This document shows positions 18,649 to 24,594 of a stretch of 64,000 bases of DNA, piece after piece. The DNA comes from DASUPK01 sp963736685 (GTDB taxonomy: Bacteria > Actinomycetota > Thermoleophilia > Solirubrobacterales > 70-9): positions 124,001 to 188,000 of the forward strand of contig CAVTPZ010000018.1 in assembly GCA_963736685.1 (NCBI GenBank), written 5' to 3'. The position numbers and the translations under genes are program-made. Under the pieces are notes generated by a model. It did not search any database. It saw only the letters and a list, made by a program, of their open reading frames with translations, and was not told where the DNA came from. Numbering within the stretch: the first letter of the stretch is position 1; each line of letters begins with the position of its first letter.

Positions 18649-18789
18649 CTACTCCGACAGGCCGGCGGCTTCGAGGGCTTCTGTCTCGGTCAGGAACGCC
18701 GTCACCGGTGCGATCTTGCCGTCGATGACTTCGCAGTCGAATCCGTCGATGCCCATATCGATCGGTCCTTGCGCACCGCCCGCCGTTAC
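18649..18789 (-). pseudogene. SnoaL C-terminal fragment
   Basis: The frame reads D-M-G-I-D-G-F-D-C-E-V-I-D-G-K-I-A-P-V and ends E-A-L-E-A-A-G-L-S-E-stop. This equals the last two strands and tail of a SnoaL unit. No start is present: the coding match ends about 10 bases from the stop of the DUF4239 gene. Together with the N-terminal fragment at 19659 it brackets that gene. Confidence 0.72.
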
Positions 18790-18799
18790 TTGACTGTCC

Positions 18800-19636
18800 C
18801 TAGCTCCTGACCGCGGGCGGCGGGGACGCCCGATGGCCCTCGTCGTCGCACGGCGGCACGACGTTCTTGTGCTCGCGCTCGACGGTCACGAGCTGACGCT
18901 CCATCTCGTCCGGCGTGATGCTGCCGCTGTTGTTCTCGTAAGGATGGTCGAGGAACCAGACCAGCAGGAGACCCGAGATGACCAGGGCGGCGATCGCCGC
19001 GATCAGGCTCCCCTGCACGAGGAAACCCTCGCGCCGGTCGGCGAAGAAGAGGGCGAAGCCGATCGTCACGAGGGCGCCGAGGCCGAGGAAGAACCAGACC
19101 GGCGCCGGGATCGAGCGGTTCGCCTCGCTGAGCCGCTCCCGCCGTCCGTCGGTCCGGTTGTCCTGCTGCGTGAGGAGCTGCAGGAACGCGGCCTTCTGCG
19201 CCTCGGTCCGGGGATTCAGCTGCTTGAGATCGCCCTGGAAGTTGTTCACCCACGCCCCCACCAGCGGGCTCCGGTCCCCGCTCTTCATCGCGGGCCACTC
19301 CTCGTGGATCACGGCCCGCCCGTAACAGATCAGGACGCCCTCGATCGGATCCTTCTCGGGCGCGGGGAAGAACTCGGCCGTCCGCGAGAGTTCCACCACC
19401 GACGTGGCCTCCTTCTCTGCACCGGCCTTGGCGTCGTTGAAACTCTGGAAGGCCGCGAGGACGACGAAAGCGAGGATGACTGCAAAGGCCGTGCCGAGGA
19501 ACGCGAAGATCCCGGCGCCGCGCTCGATTTCGATGAAGAAGTGGTCGGCCTTCGACCGGCGGCGGACCAGATACATGAGGCCGACCGCCGCCGCGGCGCC
19601 AACCGCGACGATCAGGGCCACCAGCCAGAGGTTCAC
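18800..19636 (-). CDS. DUF4239 (bestrophin-like) membrane protein
   Basis: 278 aa. Two N-terminal membrane segments (residues 4-24 and 40-62), a soluble middle with K-D-P-I-E-G-V-L-I-C-Y-G-R-A-V, and two C-terminal segments (about 180-200 and 210-232), the order typical of DUF4239 proteins. These are thought to be channel-like from distant bestrophin similarity, but this is unproven. It is set between two SnoaL fragments. Its own start has no clear Shine-Dalgarno. Confidence 0.78.
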   Translation of the reverse strand: MNLWLVALIVAVGAAAAVGLMYLVRRRSKADHFFIEIERGAGIFAFLGTAFAVILAFVVLAAFQSFNDAKAGAEKEATSVVELSRTAEFFPAPEKDPIEGVLICYGRAVIHEEWPAMKSGDRSPLVGAWVNNFQGDLKQLNPRTEAQKAAFLQLLTQQDNRTDGRRERLSEANRSIPAPVWFFLGLGALVTIGFALFFADRREGFLVQGSLIAAIAALVISGLLLVWFLDHPYENNSGSITPDEMERQLVTVEREHKNVVPPCDDEGHRASPPPAVRS

Positions 19637-19658
19637 GCTGGCATCATGCCGCAGTCGG

Positions 19659-19853
19659 CTAGCTTGCCGGGCGGGGTATGGACGGAGACCTGCTCAAGGA
19701 TCTGACGATCCCGTTGTTCACCGCCGCAATCGACTCCCACGCTGTCGTGTCCCACTCGATGTCAGGCGGGTAGAAAGCGAACACCGCCTCGTGCTCACGC
19801 TTCGCGAACATCTCCAGCAGTCGTCGGACCAGATCGACGTTCTCCTCCGACAT
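19659..19853 (-). pseudogene. SnoaL N-terminal fragment (64-codon frame)
   Basis: Starts M-S-E-E-N-V-D-L-V-R-R-L-L-E-M-F and reads like SnoaL to about residue 45 (P-P-D-I-E-W-D-T-T-A-W-E), after which Ser/Arg/Pro-rich sequence of no family character leads to a stop. Joined to the upstream unit by the same stop-GCG-ATG junction as in the intact chain. About 45-50 residues are missing between this and the C-terminal fragment at 18649. Confidence 0.72.
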
Positions 19854-19856
19854 CGC

Positions 19857-20252
19857 CTACTCCGACAGCCCCGCGGCTTCGAGGGCTTGAGCCCACTCGC
19901 CGTAGTCCTTGAGATGAGTGCACAGCCCGTCCCGGTAGGTCACCAGGAACGCTACGGAAATCTCCTGCTCGATCCCGCTCCCTCTTCCGATCATGCGGAG
20001 CGTCCCCAGCCCCAACACTCGATCTCCGAGATCCCGCACATCGGAGAAGTGAAACTGGAACACCTCCCAGGAGCCCGCGATGTCAGCGAACAACCGCCTC
20101 AGGTCATCGAGCCCCGAGTAGTCGCCCTCCAGCGCAGCGATCTGAGGCTCGACGACCGCATCCGGGTGATAGTCCTCCAACCAGCGCTCGATGTCGCCGC
20201 GGTTGTAGGCCTCAACGCCCTCCAGAAACGTATCGACGTTCTCCTGCGACAT
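19857..20252 (-). CDS. SnoaL/NTF2-like array unit 10
   Basis: 131 aa. Starts M-S-Q-E-N-V-D-T-F-L-E-G-V, ends Q-A-L-E-A-A-G-L-S-E. The body has W-L-E-D-Y-H-P-D-A-V-V-E-P-Q, Y-S-G-L-D-D-L-R-R-L-F and V-T-Y-R-D-G-L. AGTATC at 20262-20267 gives the GATACT box nine bases upstream, but the hairpins beyond it are replaced by unrelated sequence. First gene of a two-unit chain whose second member is truncated. Confidence 0.85.
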   Translation of the reverse strand: MSQENVDTFLEGVEAYNRGDIERWLEDYHPDAVVEPQIAALEGDYSGLDDLRRLFADIAGSWEVFQFHFSDVRDLGDRVLGLGTLRMIGRGSGIEQEISVAFLVTYRDGLCTHLKDYGEWAQALEAAGLSE

Positions 20253-20261
20253 CGCCCACGC

Positions 20262-20267
20262 AGTATC
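20262..20267 (-). promoter_or_regulatory. GATACT -10 box of SnoaL unit 10
   Basis: On the minus strand GATACT is followed by GCGTGGGCG and ATG 20252. The bases upstream (20268-20290) diverge from the other leaders, which shows that the promoter core, not the hairpin, is the invariant part. Confidence 0.5.
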
Positions 20268-20349
20268 CCCCGGCGTAGGGGAGGGTGCCAGTCCAAGACT
20301 CGCCGCTCAGAAGACCGCCGGTTGGCTCGCCGCGAAAAAACTCGCGCCC

Positions 20350-21093
20350 GTGAAATCTGAGAGCTGTCTCCATTGCGGGAAGGCGTTTCACCCGAGGCGG
20401 AGAGGTCACGTCTTCTGTTCCAGCTTCTGCCGGCACCGCGGCGAGCGCACCGTTAAGGAGCGGCTGGCCATCGACGTTGATCAGGTGGAGCGGCTATTCG
20501 ACCCGACCCGCGACCCAGACGAACGGGTCCGAGATGACGACTGGCATCCGTCGCCAGGTCCGTGGCAGGAACTGGACTGGTGCCAAACGGTCGGGCAGCG
20601 CCGAACTTGGTACCTGAACCTCAGAAAAGAGGGAATGCTGAGGGGCCGTCGAGTCCGATCCAGATCACTAATTTGCTGGCTTCACCGCTCTGGGAGCTTC
20701 CAATATCCGTGCCGTGGGTTCTCGAGTAGGCCTTTCTTTTTCAGGGCGGACAGCGAGTGCCCGAGGTCGTATTCCAGTTGCGACATCCCTAGTTCCTCGG
20801 AATGCCTCTTCGAGATGCAAGGGACGCGCTTCTGCTCATCCGAAAACTCGCCGTGCTCAATCGCCTTGGCGATAACTGCCTTTCGAGGGTGTTCGCCCTC
20901 GGGCATCTTGCGCATTGCTGGGAGGACCAGCGTCTCTAGCGTCCCGCGGGGCGGAATGTACGGGCGATGGGTTTCAGGCATCTCGACGCAGTATGCGGCA
21001 CAACCTGGCAGCCAGGGACACCCCGGCTGGGGTCGACAGGGGACAGCCGCCTTCCATGCAAAGCGGTTAGGCGCTTCTCGTCCAAAGCGGTAG
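20350..21093 (+). CDS. Zinc-ribbon protein of uncertain 3' extent
   Basis: GTG start. Residues 5-30 hold C-x2-C-x13-C-x3-C (C-L-H-C-G-K-A-F and C-S-S-F-C-R-H), a zinc-ribbon as in nucleic-acid-associated small proteins. Coding character is good to about residue 100 (W-Q-E-L-D-W-C-Q-T-V-G-Q-R-R-T-W-Y-L-N). Beyond about 20660 the frame is antisense to the better-supported Mrr-N gene and looks non-coding, so the natural 3' end may be lost. Function unknown; DNA or RNA binding is inference. Confidence 0.45.
   Translation: MKSESCLHCGKAFHPRRRGHVFCSSFCRHRGERTVKERLAIDVDQVERLFDPTRDPDERVRDDDWHPSPGPWQELDWCQTVGQRRTWYLNLRKEGMLRGRRVRSRSLICWLHRSGSFQYPCRGFSSRPFFFRADSECPRSYSSCDIPSSSECLFEMQGTRFCSSENSPCSIALAITAFRGCSPSGILRIAGRTSVSSVPRGGMYGRWVSGISTQYAAQPGSQGHPGWGRQGTAAFHAKRLGASRPKR
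20682..20981 (-). CDS. Stand-alone Mrr N-terminal-like winged-helix protein
   Basis: 99 aa. The sequence T-L-E-T-L-V-L-P-A-M-R-K-M-P-E-G-E-H to the end L-K-K-K-G-L-L-E-N-P-R-H-G-Y-W-K-L matches the winged-helix DNA-binding domain found at the N-terminus of Mrr-type restriction proteins, but the nuclease domain is absent. Its leader is like that of the SnoaL genes: CATACT-GCGTCGAG-ATG, with type A and B hairpins further upstream. It could be a small regulator or a relic of a restriction gene. Confidence 0.65.
   Translation of the reverse strand: MPETHRPYIPPRGTLETLVLPAMRKMPEGEHPRKAVIAKAIEHGEFSDEQKRVPCISKRHSEELGMSQLEYDLGHSLSALKKKGLLENPRHGYWKLPER
20982..20995 (-). promoter_or_regulatory. SnoaL-type promoter in front of the Mrr-N gene
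   Basis: CATACT at 20990-20995 (minus strand), followed by GCGTCGAG and ATG. It matches the SnoaL box GATACTGCGTGGGCG at ten of the first eleven positions (ATACTGCGT). Spacing to the start is eight rather than nine bases. Confidence 0.5.
21047..21090. repeat. Type A plus type B hairpin pair
   Basis: Type A arm CCGCCTT (one mismatch) with AAAGCGG around CCATGC at 21047-21066, then type B CGCTT/AAGCG around 21072-21089. Next to it, 21091-21118 resembles a decayed SnoaL 3' end (TAGTCCGAGAGCCCGAGG against the usual CTACTCCGACAGCCCGG). It lies upstream of the Mrr-N gene. Confidence 0.55.
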
Positions 21094-21154
21094 TCCGAGA
21101 GCCCGAGGCGCGAGCCTAACCGGCGCGATCGACTGGAGTTGCGGAAGCTCTTGG

Positions 21155-22663
21155 CTACACCCGCTCGCTCGACAGCGACTTCTGCACCTCGGCGACCTCG
21201 CGGAATGCGTCGCGCAGATACCGCCGCGTGAGCTCCGAAAGCTCCTTCGGATCGACATAGTCATTTGGCTCGTTTCCCCTATCCAGCTGTTGAATCTGGT
21301 GCTCGAGCCGGAGCGTGCTGAAGAGGTCGTAGGCCTCCTCGAGCGTTCGGGCATGTGCGGGCTCGATCGTCCCGAGCTCGGACGCCGCCCGCAGGCGCGC
21401 GATCGTCCCCGTGACCTTGGCGCCGGCCTTCAGTGCCCCGTAGCGGGCGATATCGGTGACGGGAAGTAGTCCGCCGTGCTTGATGTCGAAGGTCCCGCTG
21501 TGCTCGCCGGAGCTCTCGACCACGATGTTGCCCCTGAATCCGGTCGGTGGCTTCGACGCCAGTGCGAGACGGAGCATCGATGGCACCAGCTTGTCGCGAT
21601 TTGGGGGCTCCAGCAGGATCGCCCACGGGTCCAGATCCGCCGGCCCGTAAACGGTTCGGCCGTCGAGCAGGATCGAGCTCGCGATAAGGACCTTTTCGTC
21701 CCCCGGATTCTGCAGCCAATTTCCGATCGACCGGCGCCATGCGTCCATCGAGCTGGCGGAGAACTCACTGGACGCCGTCACGCCGTGTGGATCGAGACTC
21801 CAGCCGACGACCCGGATGCAGTCCTCCACGTCGCCGGCGATCGCCCGCATGTAGCCCATTACGTCGTCGGGAGCGATCGCCGATCCGCCGGACCCCTGTT
21901 CGGGCTCGTCCACCCAGGCCATCCCCGAGTCTACGTCGGAGGAGGGCACCGTCTCCCGTCGGCCGTGGCTGCCCAGCGCAAGGAATGCAAACTCCGCCGG
22001 CGTCGCGCCCTTGGACTCGATCGCCAGCTCGATCATGCGCCGAATCAGCGCATCGGCCACGACCGAGATGACGCGGCCGATCTGCTCGGGAGGCAGCTTG
22101 GTGGTGTGCAGCGCGACGACCGTGGACCGCAGCCTCTGCGCCGCCTCACTCAGTTCCTGCTTGTCCCGCGCCCGCCCGATCTCGCGCCGAAGCGCAAAGG
22201 GCGTGCGTGCCTCGGCGGCCACCAGGTCGATGCCGCCGAGCACTCCGAGTAACTCGCCCCTTGGGGAGAGGACGCCGACGTGTCGTGCGTCGTTGTCGAG
22301 CATCGCCAGCATCACGTCGGCGCCGGCGGCGTCCGCGCCGACGGTGGTCAGCTGCTCCGACACCACCTCGCGCACTGGCGCGTTCACCGACATTCCCTCG
22401 GCCACCACCCGGTCGCGCAGATCGCCGTCCGTGACGATTCCCAGCCCCCCGTTCTCCGCCCGAACGATCATCGAGTTGACGTTCTCCTCCGCCATCAGCC
22501 GAGCCACCTCGCGAAGTGGGCGATCCGCCGCGCAGGTCACCGGCTCGCGACGTATCAGGGCCCTTGCCGGCTGCTGTGTCATCTCGGCGCTGGCCACGTC
22601 GGCCTCGGCCGCGCGCGCCGGTTCGCGACGCTGCAGCAGCGTCTGCGTCAGATTGTCGTGCAT
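21155..22663 (-). CDS. CBS-pair and DUF294 nucleotidyltransferase-like signalling protein
   Basis: 502 aa. Two CBS motifs (residues 35-150), then a nucleotidyltransferase-like domain with L-G-S-H-G-R-R-E and S-S-D-V-D-S-G (about 232-250), then the DUF294 C-terminal helical domain (about 360-495). This is the GlnD-like/DUF294 arrangement, lacking the usual N-terminal cyclic-nucleotide-binding domain. A regulatory nucleotidyl transfer role is inferred from the family. Not part of the SnoaL chains but sits between two of them. Confidence 0.82.
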   Translation of the reverse strand: MHDNLTQTLLQRREPARAAEADVASAEMTQQPARALIRREPVTCAADRPLREVARLMAEENVNSMIVRAENGGLGIVTDGDLRDRVVAEGMSVNAPVREVVSEQLTTVGADAAGADVMLAMLDNDARHVGVLSPRGELLGVLGGIDLVAAEARTPFALRREIGRARDKQELSEAAQRLRSTVVALHTTKLPPEQIGRVISVVADALIRRMIELAIESKGATPAEFAFLALGSHGRRETVPSSDVDSGMAWVDEPEQGSGGSAIAPDDVMGYMRAIAGDVEDCIRVVGWSLDPHGVTASSEFSASSMDAWRRSIGNWLQNPGDEKVLIASSILLDGRTVYGPADLDPWAILLEPPNRDKLVPSMLRLALASKPPTGFRGNIVVESSGEHSGTFDIKHGGLLPVTDIARYGALKAGAKVTGTIARLRAASELGTIEPAHARTLEEAYDLFSTLRLEHQIQQLDRGNEPNDYVDPKELSELTRRYLRDAFREVAEVQKSLSSERV

Positions 22664-22770
22664 GCGGCCTACCTCAGGGTCGGAACCGTCATGCAGAACC
22701 TAAAGGCCATCGACTCCACAAACAAGCCCGCGCGCTCGCGGCGGCGCTTCGCATCCAGAGCGGCGGTCGC

Positions 22771-23166
22771 CTACTCCGACAGCCCGGCGGCTTTGAGGGC
22801 CTCGTCTTTGTCCTGGTACAAGCAAACGCGCTCAACCATGCCTTCGCGAACCGTCCAGGTCCAGGCGGTCCGAGCCTCAACCTTGATGCCATCGCGCCCT
22901 ACGAGATGGGCGGTCCACGGAACGACCACGTGATCCCCCACCTCGATGAACTCATGAGGCTCAATGCGGATGGATTCCCAGTCCGAGTTGAAAGTGTTGA
23001 GGGAGCGTTCGGCTTGCTCGAATCCGGTAAAGACGCCGATCTGCGGCCCCAGAGAGCGAGACAGGTCCAACTCGAAGTGGGTCCCCGCATCCCGGAAATC
23101 CCACTGCCCGTTGCGGTTGAACCTGTCGATAGCGTCGCGCACGATCTCCACGTTCTCCTGCGACAT
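22771..23166 (-). CDS. SnoaL/NTF2-like array unit 11
   Basis: 131 aa. Starts M-S-Q-E-N-V-E-I-V-R-D-A-I, ends E-A-L-K-A-A-G-L-S-E. A longer open frame to 23400 is rejected because GATACT (23176-23181) sits nine bases before this ATG, as in the siblings. The body contains T-H-F-E-L-D-L-S-R and E-F-I-E-V-G-D-H-V-V-V-P-W. It stands alone, without chain partners, and its 3' side has only a degraded hairpin. Confidence 0.84.
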   Translation of the reverse strand: MSQENVEIVRDAIDRFNRNGQWDFRDAGTHFELDLSRSLGPQIGVFTGFEQAERSLNTFNSDWESIRIEPHEFIEVGDHVVVPWTAHLVGRDGIKVEARTAWTWTVREGMVERVCLYQDKDEALKAAGLSE

Positions 23167-23175
23167 CGCCCACGC

Positions 23176-23181
23176 AGTATC
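23176..23181 (-). promoter_or_regulatory. GATACT -10 box of SnoaL unit 11
   Basis: Same core (GATACTGCGTGGGCG then ATG) as the other units. Upstream sequence is unrelated to the hairpin leaders. Confidence 0.5.
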
Positions 23182-23377
23182 TCGCCAATTAGAACACCTG
23201 CCGCAGGGAGTCATTAATGCGAAAGCGGGTACACCGAGATAGGCGTCACCCAGGCGGCGCGGACTGTGGGCAGGGCTCCAGGCGCCGGGTAGCGCCTCCG
23301 CCCCGAAAGGCAAGGATCGCCATTCGTGGGCGGAAAACTCCGGTCGGACAAGAGCAATGGGAAGGAGCCCGTTCAAG

Positions 23378-23596
23378 ATGACGCTCGACAGCCGCTCCAT
23401 GGAACTGATTCGTCGTCAGACTCTTGAGAAGGCGGCTACCGACCTCCGTCGCGCCGCTGAGGCAATGGATGACTTGTCCGGGATCAAGTGGCCAGTGCTG
23501 CCCCCTGACGTCGAGGAAGCGCGGGCAAATGTTGCCCTCGTCAGAGCGTGGCTGGTAGTGGTCGATCAGGTCGGTTGGCCGACTGGCAACGATTGA
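23378..23596 (+). CDS. Small helical hypothetical protein
   Basis: 72 aa, starting M-T-L-D-S-R-S-M-E-L. An AAGGAG lies ten bases upstream of ATG 23378, which favours it over ATG 23357. Predicted as two to three helices with A-A-T-D-L-R-R-A-A-E-A-M and a Val-rich C-terminal helix. No family recognised. Faces away from the SnoaL gene at 22771. Confidence 0.5.
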   Translation: MTLDSRSMELIRRQTLEKAATDLRRAAEAMDDLSGIKWPVLPPDVEEARANVALVRAWLVVVDQVGWPTGND

Positions 23597-23725
23597 ATCT
23601 CTTTCCGGCGCCTAGCAAAATGTCAGTCCCGCGACCGCGGGGGGTACTCCACGGAGGCGGGGCCGTCGGGCTCTAACGGCTGTCCATTGCGTCATTTCCG
23701 ACAGCCTGTGACGAGTCGGAGACCG

Positions 23726-23770
23726 CTGCTTTCCATGCAAAGCAGTACCGCTGCTTTTCGTCCGAAGCGG
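23726..23770. repeat. Type A plus type B hairpin pair
   Basis: Type A: CTGCTTT-N6-AAAGCAG, perfect, 23726-23745. Type B: GCTGCTTTTCGTCCGAAGC, with one change from the common form, 23750-23768. The pair matches 18157-18202 closely, but here there is no SnoaL gene attached: it lies 55 bp beyond the 3' end of the secreted protein at 23826. Confidence 0.65.
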
Positions 23771-23825
23771 CTGTCTAATGTGCGCAGCTCGCAGCGTTCC
23801 TGGTTCCTATCCAGCGATCATCGGG

Positions 23826-24395
23826 CTAGTTGCCGACCGTTACGTAGAAGCCAAACGAGGCGTCGCCGCTCGCGCCGTTCTGGACACGGACAAGAAGGTG
23901 ATGGGCATCGTTCACTCCGGTGGTGTTGTTGCAGTCAAACCCACCGGGCACGGCGCTGCCGCCACAGGGAGTCGCGCTTGTCTGCCCGGTCAGACCGCCC
24001 GTCCCGTCTCCGTAGTGGAGGACAACCGAGACCGGGCGATTCGCGACGCTGGTCGGAAAGGCCACGAAATAGAGGCCCCCGCTGGCAAACGTTGTATTCA
24101 CCGATATCCCACCGGACTGCGCCAGGATCGTGCCGGCGCTATTCACCAGCGCCCATTCCGGGCGTGTCTCGTAGGCATTCGGGGGGGCGCCGCCCAAGCT
24201 ATTGGCGTTCGTCGCGTTATCGGCCGACTTCGCGTGTAGCACCGACAACCCCGGCGCCCGTTTGGTGATCTGTTTGTTCACGACTTTCTTGGTGGACGAT
24301 GCGATGGCAAACGTGCCGCCACCGACCGCGGCAATCAAGGCAACCACCGAGATCATGAGCGCCGGCGAAGGCAGCCGTCGAGTCCCTGAGAGCAT
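23826..24395 (-). CDS. Secreted or membrane-anchored hypothetical, P-S-P-A-L family
   Basis: 189 aa, paralogue of the gene at 16133. R-R-L-P-S-P-A-L-M leads into a hydrophobic segment (about 10-30), then K-R-A-P-G-L-S-V and an N-S-L-G-G-A linker. The beta-rich domain contains N-S-A-G-T-I-L-A-Q-S-G-G-I and two Cys (C-G-G, D-C-N) that may pair. Start 24395 is fixed by AGGAGG six bases upstream; a longer frame is rejected. A clear sigma-70 promoter precedes it. Function unknown. Confidence 0.7.
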   Translation of the reverse strand: MLSGTRRLPSPALMISVVALIAAVGGGTFAIASSTKKVVNKQITKRAPGLSVLHAKSADNATNANSLGGAPPNAYETRPEWALVNSAGTILAQSGGISVNTTFASGGLYFVAFPTSVANRPVSVVLHYGDGTGGLTGQTSATPCGGSAVPGGFDCNNTTGVNDAHHLLVRVQNGASGDASFGFYVTVGN

Positions 24396-24445
24396 TTGGG
24401 TCCTCCTGTTTCGTTGGGATCCCGGTGGGGTCCCTGGTTCGCTCG

Positions 24446-24473
24446 ACCCTATTCGCAGTTCTTGGACTGTCAA
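24446..24473 (-). promoter_or_regulatory. Sigma-70-type promoter of the secreted protein gene
   Basis: TTGACA (24468-24473) and TAGGGT (24446-24451) separated by 16 bases on the minus strand, with the expected start of transcription about 45 bases before ATG 24395. The best canonical -35/-10 pair noticed in the window. Confidence 0.6.
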
Positions 24474-24531
24474 GGGCCCTTCAGCCATCGCACGAGCGAG
24501 ATCGCGAGGTCGCAATGCGGGGTGGGCGGTG

Positions 24532-24561
24532 GACCGCTGCTTTCCATGCAAAGCAGCGGTC
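24532..24561. repeat. Type A hairpin, perfect 12-bp stem
   Basis: GACCGCTGCTTT (24532-24543) pairs perfectly with AAAGCAGCGGTC (24550-24561) around loop CCATGC. It is the best-formed member of the type A family. It lies 33 bases after the antiporter stop, where it could act as a terminator or processing site, but no T tract follows on either strand. Confidence 0.8.
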
Positions 24562-24594
24562 TTGAGCCAGGCACAAGCGATAGGGGGCGAGCCG

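Noticed and set aside
22471..22500. M-A-E-E-N-V-N inside the CBS/DUF294 gene as another SnoaL start
   Set aside because: It lies in frame within the first CBS domain with no leader or stop-GCG junction. The likeness is chance.
22771..23400. 209-codon version of SnoaL unit 11
   Set aside because: The first 78 residues match nothing and run through the GATACT promoter. The start at 23166 aligns with every sibling.
24532..24561. Type A hairpin as a classical Rho-independent terminator
   Set aside because: The stem is perfect but no T tract follows on either strand, and the same hairpin occurs in promoter leaders. Recorded as a repeat instead.
16133..24561. Island as a prophage, integron or insertion sequence
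   Set aside because: No integrase, transposase, tRNA target, attachment repeats or phage genes were seen. The repeats are too short and too gene-linked for an insertion sequence.
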